Numbered from the stretch's first letter, positions 38,805 through 47,525 are shown. The stretch: 64,000 bases of DNA from an uncultured Alphaproteobacteria bacterium (GCA_902524245.1 CABZCN010000004.1:21238-85237), one strand, 5' to 3'. The notes: a model not told the origin generated them from the sequence alone. A program made the numbers and translations.

Positions 38805-39281
38805 TTACTCAACTAACTTAAAGTTCTCACCCTTAGCGTATGTTCTTTTTAACTGCACCAAGGGATGGTTAGGTGACATTTGAAACTTAATTAAAAGTTC
38901 TCTTGCTAACATATCTCTATCTTGTTGGTTTTTTGGAAGTTTAATCTTCTTTGGCAAAGTGATCCAAGCGTTTGCATTTCTGTCAAACACAGCAGGGGTA
39001 TCACCTTCAAAACCCATATGGATGTCCTCTAACCAATTTAAATCATCCCAACCCATAATTTCGATGTATTGTTTAAGAAATGGTGTTAAGTGCTTGTAAT
39101 CAGGAATTAAGTTAACATCATAACGATAGCCAATATGCTGGCCAATCATTTTTTCTCTTGATGTTTTAATTTCCTTATCTTTTAATTTAGCTCCGCCGAC
39201 AACTTGATAACCTTTTGACTTAGTAGGTTTTTTTGATTTTGCAGAAGTTGATTTCTTTTTTGTAACTTTCTTTTTAACCAT
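38805..39281 (-). CDS. Unknown protein with lysine-rich N-terminal tail, last gene of the first MgsABC operon
   Basis: I do not recognise this 158-residue protein. The first ~25 residues are almost only Lys, Ser, Thr and Pro (MVKKKVTKKKSTSAKSKKP), like tails that bind nucleic acid or acidic partners. The rest is a compact soluble domain with HIGYRYDVNLIPDYKHLTPFL, IMGWDDLNWLEDIHMGF and ARELLIKFQMSPNHPLVQL. It starts 9 bases after the MgsC-like gene and ends just before the terminator. The place suggests an accessory subunit of the glutamate-synthase-like complex; there is no direct evidence. Confidence 0.7.
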   Translation of the reverse strand: MVKKKVTKKKSTSAKSKKPTKSKGYQVVGGAKLKDKEIKTSREKMIGQHIGYRYDVNLIPDYKHLTPFLKQYIEIMGWDDLNWLEDIHMGFEGDTPAVFDRNANAWITLPKKIKLPKNQQDRDMLARELLIKFQMSPNHPLVQLKRTYAKGENFKLVE

Positions 39282-39290
39282 AATACTCTC

Positions 39291-40625
39291 CTAAATTGAG
39301 TGGTAGTTATCTACACCTACTGTTAAATCTGTACCAGCTAATGGAACTTTAGCCATTGCTGATGACTCCATTGTCAATGCAGCTAGATCTTCTGGCTCAA
39401 GTGAATGAATGTTCGTCTTACCACATGCTCTTGCTAACATTTGGCACTCAAGAGTCATAGTGCTAAGCAAATTATAAACTCTTTCTGCTGCCTCTGTTGG
39501 GTCTAATCTACTTCTAAGAACAGGATCTTGTGTGGCCACACCAACTGGACATCTACCAGTATGACAGTGATAGCAGTAACCTGCCTCTACTCCCATTTCT
39601 TTTTCATAATCAGCCTCTGGAATATCTTTGTTACAGTTCAGTGCTACTAATCCAGCTGTACCGATCGCAATAGCATCTGCCCCAAGAGCTAAGGCTTTAG
39701 CCATATCAGCTCCATCTCTAATACCTCCGGCAAATACTAATGATATTTCACCAGTTTTTCCCACATCGTCCAAAGCTCTTCTTGCTTCTCTAATTGCACC
39801 AATACCAGGAATACCAGTATTAGCTGCTGCAATGTGTGGACCAGCTGCTGTTGAGCCTTCCATAGAGTCTAAAAATATAGAGTCAGGGTCACATTTTGCT
39901 GCCATTCTGACATCGTCATAAACTCTTGATGCTCCTAACTTCAATTGAATTGGCACTTGATTGTCAGTTAATTCTCTTAATTCTTGAACCTTAAGAGCTA
40001 AATCGTCCGGTCCCATCCAGTCTGGGTGTCTAGCAGGAGATCTTTGATCAATACCAGCAGGTAACGATCTCATCTCAGCTACTTGGTCAGTAACTTTCTG
40101 GCCCATTAAGTGACCACCCATTCCAACTTTTTGACCTTGGCCAATGAATACCTCAATGGCGTCAGCTAATTGAGCATGGTGTGGGTTGAAACCATACCTG
40201 GATTGAATACATTGATAATACCATTTGTGAGAGTACCTTCTCTCATCAGGTATCATACCCCCTTCTCCAGAACAAGTTGCACTTCCTGCCATTGATGAAC
40301 CTCTAGCTAAAGCAGTTTTTGCTTCATAAGAAAGAGCACCAAAACTCATACTTGTTATGTAAACAGGAATATCAAGTTTGATAGGATTTTTTGCTCTAGG
40401 ACCTATTATTGTTTCTGTTAGACACTTCTCTCTGTAACCTTCAATAACAAATCTTGTTAATGTGCCTGGTAAAAAAACTAAATCATCCCAGTGAGGAATT
40501 TTTTTCATTAACGCCATACCACGCATACGATAACGACCAAGTTGTGATTTGATATGAATGTCGTCCATTACCTCGGGGGTAAAAATTGAGTTTTGTCCTA
40601 ATAATTGTGTATTACGTTTTGCCAT
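39291..40625 (-). CDS. MgsC/GlxD-type glutamate synthase-like FMN subunit, first copy (cysteine cluster kept)
   Basis: This 444-residue protein resembles the FMN-binding synthase domain of glutamate synthase (GltB-like), as in N-methylglutamate synthase subunit C and GlxD. It has GPRAKNPIKLDIPVYITSMSFGALS, IGQGQKVGMGGHLMG, IDQRSPARHPDWMGPDDLALKV and GGIRDGADMAKALALGADAIAIG for FMN. A cysteine cluster CYHCHTGRCPVG (Cys351, Cys354, Cys359) matches the 3Fe-4S region of glutamate synthases. The gene shares one base with the MgsB-like gene. The equivalent cysteines are missing in the second copy at 46206-47525. Confidence 0.88.
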   Translation of the reverse strand: MAKRNTQLLGQNSIFTPEVMDDIHIKSQLGRYRMRGMALMKKIPHWDDLVFLPGTLTRFVIEGYREKCLTETIIGPRAKNPIKLDIPVYITSMSFGALSYEAKTALARGSSMAGSATCSGEGGMIPDERRYSHKWYYQCIQSRYGFNPHHAQLADAIEVFIGQGQKVGMGGHLMGQKVTDQVAEMRSLPAGIDQRSPARHPDWMGPDDLALKVQELRELTDNQVPIQLKLGASRVYDDVRMAAKCDPDSIFLDSMEGSTAAGPHIAAANTGIPGIGAIREARRALDDVGKTGEISLVFAGGIRDGADMAKALALGADAIAIGTAGLVALNCNKDIPEADYEKEMGVEAGYCYHCHTGRCPVGVATQDPVLRSRLDPTEAAERVYNLLSTMTLECQMLARACGKTNIHSLEPEDLAALTMESSAMAKVPLAGTDLTVGVDNYHSI

Positions 40626-41461
40626 TAGCCTAATATTCCTTTCTTTTCTGCTGGCTCTAGATTGTCATAATTCCAGAGCATTCTTCCTGCAACGTATTTC
40701 TTAAATTTTGAAGCTGGGACCTTGCAATCAATCTCAGCATTTTTAATTTTTTGTTCTAGCCATCTAACCTCGTGTTCATTCATTTCACCAGGTACGCAGT
40801 CTGTTCCAAGCGAGTGAGGCTCTCCTCCTACAAAAATTATTCCATCATACATTGAGTCACCCATGTTTGCGTTTACATCACCACAAACGATAATTCTTCC
40901 TCTTTGCATCATAAATCCAGTGTAAGCTCCAGCGTTTCCGCCAATAAGAATAGTGCCACCTTTCATATCAATTCCAGTTCTTGCACCTGCATCGCCTTTA
41001 ACTATAAGGTCACCACCTCTAAGAGCAGCTCCAAAACAAGATCCTGCATTGTTTTCAACAACAACTTTTCCTGACATCATATTTTCAGCACATGACCAAC
41101 CAACTCTTCCGTTAACTCTCACTGTTGGTCCATCGATACAACCGATACCAAAATAACCTAAGCTACCCTCAAAGATTAAGTTTAACTTATTTAGAATTCC
41201 CACACCAAGTGAGTGTTTTGCACCAGGGTTTTTAATAACTATAGACCCATATCCCTTTCGAATTGCATCTCTAATTTTTTGATTCAATGCATGAGCATCA
41301 ATGCCTTCACAATCAATGGAGGTTCTTTTATTAAAATCAACTTCGTGATTACCGTAGTAGGTATAATTTTCTTCTTCTGTTACTTCAAAATATAATTTTT
41401 GCGATCTACCTGATAAATTTTCATCATCAAAAGCAGTAGTTCTTTTTGTTATGCCTGCCAT
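40625..41461 (-). CDS. MgsB/GlxC-type glutamate synthase-like subunit, first copy
   Basis: This 278-residue protein is a right-handed beta-helix like the C-terminal GXGXG domain of glutamate synthase. Successive repeats are visible: GAKHSLGVGILNKL, GDAGARTGIDMKGGTILIGG, NAGAYTGFMMQRGRIIVCGD and MGDSMYDGIIFVGGEPHSLG. In the family it is structural and holds the amidotransferase and FMN subunits together. It is about 50 residues longer than its paralogue at 47525-48208, mainly at the N-terminus, and overlaps the MgsA-like gene by 13 bases. Confidence 0.88.
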   Translation of the reverse strand: MAGITKRTTAFDDENLSGRSQKLYFEVTEEENYTYYGNHEVDFNKRTSIDCEGIDAHALNQKIRDAIRKGYGSIVIKNPGAKHSLGVGILNKLNLIFEGSLGYFGIGCIDGPTVRVNGRVGWSCAENMMSGKVVVENNAGSCFGAALRGGDLIVKGDAGARTGIDMKGGTILIGGNAGAYTGFMMQRGRIIVCGDVNANMGDSMYDGIIFVGGEPHSLGTDCVPGEMNEHEVRWLEQKIKNAEIDCKVPASKFKKYVAGRMLWNYDNLEPAEKKGILG

Positions 41462-42390
41462 ACTTTTACCTCCGCTTCATAAGGGTCATATGTTTTAATT
41501 TCGTGAGGAAATATATTCCTAATTGCAACTTCCTCTGATGCACATGCTACGATGTCTTTACTTTCATAGATTACCATTGGCTTAGCGGCCATATGGTCTT
41601 TTGCCATTCCCAACTGATCCTTTGTTGCTACAACATATGTAAAAACTCCATCGAGCTCATCCAAGCTATCATGCATAGCTTTTTCTAGTTCAATGCCGTT
41701 AGCCATCTTATCAGCTATATAGACAGCAATTATTTCTGAGTCACAATTTGAATTAAACCTGTAACCTTTTCTTTCAAGTACTCTTCGATTGCCCCAATAA
41801 TTAGTCAATTGACCATTATGAACAACTGACACATCCTCAAAAGGGAAAGCCCAATAAGGGTGTGCAGATTTAATATCTACATCAGACTCGGTAGCCATCC
41901 TTGTATGGCCAATACCGTGGGTACCCATAAATTTATCAAGGCCATATTGATTGGATACAGTATTTGCATCGCCTAAGTCTTTAATGAGTTCAAGACCCTT
42001 ACCAATTGATAAAATTTCAGTTTTTTCGACTGTTTCTATCTCAGTAGCCAAATCTGTGAGGTCACCTTTAAAATCAAATATATATCTGAAAGCGTATGGG
42101 GTGCTGGAGCTTTCTTTTGTTACTTTAGCACCATGTTTTTTTAAAATAGAGTCGACAGCATTTTTTCTATTTTTTAAATCAGCAGGTGAGTCGACAGTTG
42201 CATTTACCTTTTCAGCCTCGTTTTCAGATATTTTAAATCTCATTACAAAGCCTTTTTTTAAAGGTGTTCCGTACATAGCATATCCTGTTGAGTCAGGTCC
42301 CCTATGTTTAAGACCTTGTAACATAAGGCCCATTTGTTCACCGACGTTGACTGTCTTCTTTTTATTTATAACTCCAGCTATTCCACACAT
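41449..42390 (-). CDS. MgsA/GlxB-type class II glutamine amidotransferase, first copy
   Basis: This 313-residue protein is an N-terminal-nucleophile amidotransferase that would release ammonia or methylamine from glutamine or gamma-glutamylmethylamide. Cys2 follows the start Met (MCGIAGVINKKK), and the partner motifs LKHRGPDSTGYAMYG, GIGHTRMATESDVD and VVHNGQLTNYWGNRR are present, with SNCDSEIIAVYIAD later. In the N-methylglutamate pathway this subunit works with MgsB and MgsC. It lies 19 bases after the GS-like gene in one operon. Confidence 0.88.
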   Translation of the reverse strand: MCGIAGVINKKKTVNVGEQMGLMLQGLKHRGPDSTGYAMYGTPLKKGFVMRFKISENEAEKVNATVDSPADLKNRKNAVDSILKKHGAKVTKESSSTPYAFRYIFDFKGDLTDLATEIETVEKTEILSIGKGLELIKDLGDANTVSNQYGLDKFMGTHGIGHTRMATESDVDIKSAHPYWAFPFEDVSVVHNGQLTNYWGNRRVLERKGYRFNSNCDSEIIAVYIADKMANGIELEKAMHDSLDELDGVFTYVVATKDQLGMAKDHMAAKPMVIYESKDIVACASEEVAIRNIFPHEIKTYDPYEAEVKVWQA

Positions 42391-42409
42391 ACTTTTCTCC
42401 TATCTTATC

Positions 42410-43879
42410 TTATGGTAAGCAATCTAGGTATTTATCGAGATCCCATTGAGTCGGAGTTGCTAAAAATTCTTCCCACTCATCTCTTTTATACTCCATAAAC
42501 ACTTTCATCATGTCACCTGGTAGAGCATCTTGTATTACCTTGTCGGTTTCTAATCGATCTAATGCCTCACCAAGAGTCATTGGTAATTTTTCAACTTGCT
42601 TACCAGCTTTCATTTGTTCATACATATTTTGTTGTTCAGGTTTGCCTGGATCCATTTTCTTTGAAATACCATGGTCGAATGCTTTCAACAGACCGCTTCC
42701 CATTAAGTATGGGTTGTGGGCTGAGTCAACTGATCGATATTCAAATCTACCAGGGGCAGATACCCTTAAACCACAGGTTCTGTTTTGATATCCCCAGTCC
42801 GCATAAACTGGAGCCCAAAAACCTGTATCCCAAAGTCTTCTATATGAATTCACAGTTGAGGAACCCAAGGCTGTTAAAGCAGGAAGGTGTTCCATGACAC
42901 CACCAATTGCTTGGAGGCCTATTTTTCCAGGAATTCTTCTATCTTTCCCGTCTGGCATAAAGACATTTGTGCCTCCCCTACGGTGATGAAATACATTTTC
43001 CATACCTGGGATAGTCTTGTTACCACATGGTATTAACTCATCTTTTCCGCCCTTCCAGAGTGAAACATTTGTGTGACACCCAGAAGCAGACACGCCAACA
43101 AATGGTTTACTCAGAAAACAAGCAATCAAATTAAATTCTCTTGCTACTTGAGCACAGATTTGTCTGTAAGTTGATAACCTATCAGCGTTTCTGACAACAT
43201 CATCGTAGTTGAAATTTAGTTCTAATTGTCCAGGCGCGTCCTCATGGTCGCCTTGGATAATGTCCAAACCCATTGCACGTGAATACTCAATTACTTTCAT
43301 GTAAACAGGTCTTAATGATTCAAATTGATCAATGTGATAGCAGTAGGGCTTAGAGAAACCTGAACCGGTCGGTGAACCATCTTCGTTTTTTGTTAACCAC
43401 ATCATCTCAGGTTCTGTCCCTGCTCGTAATTCTAGTTTGTGTTTCTTTTTAAATTCTTCGTGGGCTCTTTTTAGGTTACCTCTGCAATCAGATGTAAGAT
43501 ATCCACCAGGATCTTTCTCTTCTTCCCTGTTTCTAAAACAAGTACAAAAAACTCTGGCAATTCTTTTATCCCAAGGAATTTGAACAAATGTTTCAGGGTC
43601 AGGTATACCCACTAATTCGTGAGCCTCTGGTCCATAACCTATGTAATCACCATGTCTATTTGTAAATAGATTAGCAGTAGCTCCATAAACTAATTGGAAA
43701 CCTTTATTGGCTACACTCTCCCAATGATCTGCTGGAACACCTTTACCTACAATTCGACCTGTAACAGAAATAAATTGATAATAAATGTACTCAATTCCTA
43801 ATTTATCAATTTTTTTTCTAACTTGTTTTATGTAGTCTTGTCTCTTTTTATCCTTAACGTACGTTTCTAGCGCTGTCAT
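42410..43879 (-). CDS. GS-like gamma-glutamyl ligase of the first MgsABC operon
   Basis: This 489-residue enzyme has the GS fold and resembles GlnT/GS-III-like ligases found beside glxBCD. Visible motifs are RAGTEPEMMWLTKNEDG, QGDHEDAPGQLELNFNYDD, VSASGCHTNVSLWKGG, QNRTCGLRVSAPGRFEYRSVDSAHNPYLMG. It is clearly different from the GmaS at 36888 (~435 residues) and longer. The order FAD oxidoreductase, ligase, MgsA, MgsB, MgsC suggests that it makes the gamma-glutamyl amide used by this MgsABC set. The amine is unknown; methylamine or a larger methylated amine are possible. Confidence 0.82.
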   Translation of the reverse strand: MTALETYVKDKKRQDYIKQVRKKIDKLGIEYIYYQFISVTGRIVGKGVPADHWESVANKGFQLVYGATANLFTNRHGDYIGYGPEAHELVGIPDPETFVQIPWDKRIARVFCTCFRNREEEKDPGGYLTSDCRGNLKRAHEEFKKKHKLELRAGTEPEMMWLTKNEDGSPTGSGFSKPYCYHIDQFESLRPVYMKVIEYSRAMGLDIIQGDHEDAPGQLELNFNYDDVVRNADRLSTYRQICAQVAREFNLIACFLSKPFVGVSASGCHTNVSLWKGGKDELIPCGNKTIPGMENVFHHRRGGTNVFMPDGKDRRIPGKIGLQAIGGVMEHLPALTALGSSTVNSYRRLWDTGFWAPVYADWGYQNRTCGLRVSAPGRFEYRSVDSAHNPYLMGSGLLKAFDHGISKKMDPGKPEQQNMYEQMKAGKQVEKLPMTLGEALDRLETDKVIQDALPGDMMKVFMEYKRDEWEEFLATPTQWDLDKYLDCLP

Positions 43880-43900
43880 TTTATTCCTCCTCCTTTTACA

Positions 43901-45247
43901 TCAACTCCAAGGGAACGGGCTCTTTGAAACCGGATGTAACTTCCCTTCTTCATAACGAGAAAATCTAAAAGGTTCTAGAATTTCAGATTTCTCACCAAGT
44001 AACTCATTAGATACAAGATCACCTAACCCAGCCATTTTGTATCCATGGTTTGCATCAGCTATAATATATACGTTTTCTCTGTATCGGTCGAATACGGGAA
44101 AACGATCTGGAGTAACACAGCCAATACCGCCAGCTTTTTGCTTTTTGTATTTAGCGTGACATCCATCAAATTGCTTTTGGCAAAAAGCCAAAGCTGAGGT
44201 CCATTTATCCTCAAAAGAAGCCCTTGGTTGAAACTCATCTGAGTCATGACCATAAGGGTCAAGACTTATGTCGTTTACTGGTTTATTTATGTCATATGGA
44301 GAGGAACCGCCTTGTATACCATCTCTGTAGACATCGGGCTTATAATAAAAACCCCACATAACATTTTCATGTATAACATCTCCTGTTTTATTTGAGACAA
44401 GTGTAGCTTCTGTATCAACATGAATAACTGGGTACTCTGTTCCGTTTGCTGTTTTATAACTTCTTGGGTCAACTTCCAACTCACCCTCTTCAAGCGCCAT
44501 GTATGACCACATAGGTATATCATCAGTAAATGAACCATCAGGTTTTTTTATTTTTACGGTGTTAGGTAATTCTAAAATTTCCCAAAATTTTCTTACCCAT
44601 GGACCAGCCGCAACAACTAATTGAGTGCATTCAATTTTACCCTCTGATGTTTCTACAGCCGAAACTGCGCCACTACCATTAGAAGAAATTAAATTGTTAA
44701 CAGTCACACCTTCTAAAACTTTTGCACCGGCCGATACTGCTAACTTATGGAAGCCCTCTATGGCTCCTCTATTAGCTCCATATCCTGTTTTCTTTTCGTG
44801 TAAAACTGAAGTGATGCCTTGAGCTTGCCAATCTGGCAACATGTCTTTCATATACTTATCACAATCTGATGCTCCCTCGATAAACTCAGAGTCAAATCCT
44901 ATTTCTTTTTGCTGCTCATAAACTTCAGACATGCCCTCTTGCATAAGCTCGGAGTTGATCTGCATGTAGCCAACTGGCTTGTAAGTTAAAGCCTCAGCAT
45001 TCTCATTCCAAACATTTACAGAATGAGCCATTAGTCTTCTCATTGCAGGCTGGTAGTAGTTGTTCCTTACAATTCCACATGCAACACCACTTGCTCCATT
45101 TGCAACTTTGGATTTTTCCAAAACGACTACAGAATTTTCTTTGAGTTGGCCTTTGCTGGATAATTTTTTACAAAGATGCCATGCGGTGCTCAGACCGTGA
45201 ATTCCAGCCCCGATTATTAAATAGTCACATTTAGTAGGTAAGCTCAT
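43901..45247 (-). CDS. FAD-dependent amine oxidoreductase (DAO family, SoxB-like), single subunit
   Basis: This 448-residue flavoprotein belongs to the D-amino acid oxidase/sarcosine oxidase beta family. It begins with the dinucleotide fold CDYLIIGAGIHGLSTAWHL, has ASGVACGIVRNNYYQPAM and ends with ADANHGYKMAGLGDLVSNELLG. The likely substrates are N-methylated amino acids; none of the other heterotetrameric subunits (D, A, G) follow it. I choose the start at 45247 because GGAGG lies 11 bases upstream; a longer frame from 45304 would begin inside the palindromic operator and add a cysteine-rich, unlikely N-terminus. It leads the first MgsABC operon. Confidence 0.82.
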   Translation of the reverse strand: MSLPTKCDYLIIGAGIHGLSTAWHLCKKLSSKGQLKENSVVVLEKSKVANGASGVACGIVRNNYYQPAMRRLMAHSVNVWNENAEALTYKPVGYMQINSELMQEGMSEVYEQQKEIGFDSEFIEGASDCDKYMKDMLPDWQAQGITSVLHEKKTGYGANRGAIEGFHKLAVSAGAKVLEGVTVNNLISSNGSGAVSAVETSEGKIECTQLVVAAGPWVRKFWEILELPNTVKIKKPDGSFTDDIPMWSYMALEEGELEVDPRSYKTANGTEYPVIHVDTEATLVSNKTGDVIHENVMWGFYYKPDVYRDGIQGGSSPYDINKPVNDISLDPYGHDSDEFQPRASFEDKWTSALAFCQKQFDGCHAKYKKQKAGGIGCVTPDRFPVFDRYRENVYIIADANHGYKMAGLGDLVSNELLGEKSEILEPFRFSRYEEGKLHPVSKSPFPWS

Positions 45248-45302
45248 TATTTTAGTAACCTCCAAGCAATTACATTTTGTCTGCGAGGTATGAAAAAAAC
45301 AC

Positions 45303-45329
45303 ATTTTGTTTCATATTATGAAACAAAAT
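45303..45329. promoter_or_regulatory. Operator site 1: 27-base perfect palindrome upstream of the FAD oxidoreductase operon
   Basis: Both 13-base arms match perfectly around a single central T. The core is TGTTTCATATTATGAAACA (45307-45325). It lies 56 bases upstream of the oxidoreductase start and just after the iclR stop. It is the best copy of a four-site family in the window, and is the likely binding site of the adjacent IclR-family protein. Confidence 0.8.
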
Positions 45330-45364
45330 TTTTATAAAAATCTATTATTTATCAACAATAATCG

Positions 45365-46135
45365 TCAATTGGCAACAATTAGTCGAGAAATTTTAATCGA
45401 GGCAGATTGAAGAAGATCGACATAACCCATCATAGTTTTTGGGTTTAAAATATTTTTACTTCCTGATAAAGCGATTCCAGCAAATGATCTTTTATCTTTG
45501 TCTAAAATAGCAACTCCTATTCCATAAGAGTTTTCAAAAGCTTCTCCATGATTAAGTGCATAGCCGTTAGTTCTAATTTTGCCAAGTTGCCTTTTTAAAT
45601 CATTTAAATTTGTAATTGTATTGTTTGTGTGAGGATAAAAATTATAACTTCGATAAATTGTTGCAATTTCATTTTCAGGTCTATAAGCAAGCATGACTTT
45701 TCCCAAAGCACAGCAATGAGCGTCAAGTCTCATTCTAAAAGTTCTAATAGTTGCATCATCATTGTTGTCAGAAATTTTATCAGAATGAACTATTTGAGAT
45801 CCTTCAAGCATTGCTAAATAGGTAATTAAGTTCGTTTTACTAGAGACCTCTTTTAGAATTTCTTTAGAAGTCTCAGAAATTGACTGAAGATAATCTGAGG
45901 TTTCTCCAAATTGAAAAGCTTTATGCCCCATAGTGTATGTATTCGATCCAGTATTTTTATGGATATAACCAAGTTGAGATAAAACAGACAATAGTCTAAA
46001 TGTAGTTGTTCTAGATAAAACTGCTTTTCTGGAAATATTTGATGCCTTCAACGGGAAAATTGATTTTGATAAAATTTCAAGAATTTTAAAAGATTTTTCC
46101 AGAGATTTATTTATATATTTTAAATCTTGTTGCAA
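45365..46135 (-). CDS. IclR-family transcriptional regulator
   Basis: This 256-residue protein has an N-terminal winged helix-turn-helix (about 12-72: SLEKSFKILEILSKSIFPL, then SRTTTFRLLSVLSQLGYI) and a C-terminal IclR effector domain with DAHCCALGKVMLA and RTNGYALNHGEAFENSYGIGVAI. IclR proteins act as tetramers or dimers and bind palindromes. It lies between the two MgsABC operons, with operator-like palindromes on both sides, and is therefore the likely regulator of the methylated-amine region. Whether it represses or activates, and what small molecule it senses, cannot be told. Confidence 0.9.
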   Translation of the reverse strand: MQQDLKYINKSLEKSFKILEILSKSIFPLKASNISRKAVLSRTTTFRLLSVLSQLGYIHKNTGSNTYTMGHKAFQFGETSDYLQSISETSKEILKEVSSKTNLITYLAMLEGSQIVHSDKISDNNDDATIRTFRMRLDAHCCALGKVMLAYRPENEIATIYRSYNFYPHTNNTITNLNDLKRQLGKIRTNGYALNHGEAFENSYGIGVAILDKDKRSFAGIALSGSKNILNPKTMMGYVDLLQSASIKISRLIVAN

Positions 46136-46152
46136 AACTGTCCTCCAACCAA

Positions 46153-46171
46153 TGTTCCACAGAATGAAACA
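46153..46171. promoter_or_regulatory. Operator site 2: imperfect palindrome upstream of iclR
   Basis: TGTTCCACAGAATGAAACA is centred 27 bases upstream of the iclR start. The arms TGTT.CA and TG.AACA match site 1, while the middle differs. The place suggests autoregulation of iclR. Confidence 0.65.
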
Positions 46172-46205
46172 TTATAGATATGTTTAAGTTATTAGCAACT
46201 AATGA

Positions 46206-47525
46206 TTAAATCTTACCAGGCACCCAACCGGTTCCCGCTAAAGGAACCCTTGCCATTGCAGCAGCTTCAACTGTTAATGCACATAGGTCCTCAGGTTCAA
46301 GATTATGTAAATCGTTTTTACCACATGCCCTCGCTATAGTTTGGGCTTCAAGAGTCATAACCTTAAGATAATTAGATAATCTTTTTCCGCCTTTTACTGG
46401 ATCTAATCTTTTCATTAATTTTGGGTCTTGTGTATTTATACCAGATGGGTCTTTACCCTCATGCCAATCATCGAAGGCACCAGCTGTTGTTCCAAGTTTT
46501 TTGTAATCGCTCTCCCACTTTGGATCATTATCACCAAGTGCAATTAATGCTGATGAGCCAATGGAAACAGCATCAGCACCCAATGCCATAGCTTTAGCAA
46601 CATCCGCACCATTTCTAATTCCGCCTGAAATAATTAACTGAACTTTCCTGTGCATATCTAAGTCTAATAAAGCATCTACTGCTGGCCTGATACATGCCAA
46701 TGTTGGCTGACCTACGTTTTCGATAAATACCTCTTGTGTAGCTGCAGTACCTCCTTGCATGCCATCAAGCACCACTACATCAGCACCTGCTTTTACTGCA
46801 AGAGCAGTATCGTAGTAAGGCCTAGATCCTGCAATTTTTACAAATATAGGAACTTTCCAACCTGTTATTTCCCTGAGTTCTAAAATCTTAATTTCCAAAT
46901 CATCTGGTCCAGTCCAATCTGGATGTCTACATGCTGATCTCTGATCAATTCCTTTTGGTAATGTTCTCATCTCGGCAACACGATCACTTATCTTTTGACC
47001 GAGTAGCATACCTCCACCGCCAGGTTTGGCACCTTGACCTATCACAACTTCAATAGCATCTGCTTTTCTTAAATCCTCTGGATTCATTCCATACCTTGAG
47101 GGAAGTAATTGGTAAACCAAATGCTTTGATTGTCCTCTCTCCTCAGGAGTCATGCCTCCGTCACCTGTTGTCGTTGAAGTCCCAGCAATACTAGCTCCTC
47201 TTCCAAGCGCTTCTTTTGCAGGTCCTGAGAGAGCTCCAAAGCTCATACCAGCAATTGTTATTGGAATATCTAATTCAAGCGGTTTTTTTGCAAATCTTGT
47301 TCCAAGTGTTACGTTAGTGCTACACTTTTCTCTGTAGCCCTCTAAAGGGTATCTTGACATTGATGCGCCTAAAAAAAGAAGATCGTCAAAATGGGGTAGT
47401 CTTTTTTTAGAACCACCACCTCTAATGTCATAAATACCTGTTTCTGCAGCTCTTCGAATTTCAGAGTTAGTATAGTCGTCAAATGTCCAAGATTTTCTGG
47501 GTGTAGTTTTAAATTTTTCTGCCAT
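46206..47525 (-). CDS. mgsC: MgsC/GlxD-type glutamate synthase-like FMN subunit, second copy (cysteine cluster lost)
   Basis: This 439-residue FMN-domain protein is a paralogue of the one at 39291-40625: LDIPITIAGMSFGALSGPAKE, IGQGAKPGGGGMLLGQKISDRVAE, IDQRSACRHPDWTGPDDLEIKI and GGIRNGADVAKAMALGADAVSIG. Where the other copy has a three-cysteine cluster, this one reads AFDDWHEGKDPSGINTQDP (349-367) with no cysteine. Its operon (sarcosine-oxidase-like set, then MgsA, B, C) has the layout of N-methylglutamate dehydrogenase/synthase loci, which favours N-methylglutamate synthase. It is the last gene before iclR. Confidence 0.85.
   Translation of the reverse strand: MAEKFKTTPRKSWTFDDYTNSEIRRAAETGIYDIRGGGSKKRLPHFDDLLFLGASMSRYPLEGYREKCSTNVTLGTRFAKKPLELDIPITIAGMSFGALSGPAKEALGRGASIAGTSTTTGDGGMTPEERGQSKHLVYQLLPSRYGMNPEDLRKADAIEVVIGQGAKPGGGGMLLGQKISDRVAEMRTLPKGIDQRSACRHPDWTGPDDLEIKILELREITGWKVPIFVKIAGSRPYYDTALAVKAGADVVVLDGMQGGTAATQEVFIENVGQPTLACIRPAVDALLDLDMHRKVQLIISGGIRNGADVAKAMALGADAVSIGSSALIALGDNDPKWESDYKKLGTTAGAFDDWHEGKDPSGINTQDPKLMKRLDPVKGGKRLSNYLKVMTLEAQTIARACGKNDLHNLEPEDLCALTVEAAAMARVPLAGTGWVPGKI

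Noticed and set aside
41951..42418. 155-residue plus-strand frame
   Set aside because: It is the antisense shadow of the first MgsA-like gene, which has full motifs; the other strand has no recognisable protein features.
42562..42897. 111-residue plus-strand frame inside the GS-like gene
   Set aside because: Shadow of the ligase on the other strand; no start signal and no known motif.
45248..45304. Longer start for the FAD oxidoreductase at 45304
   Set aside because: It would begin inside operator site 1 and add a cysteine-rich leader; GGAGG precedes the ATG at 45247.
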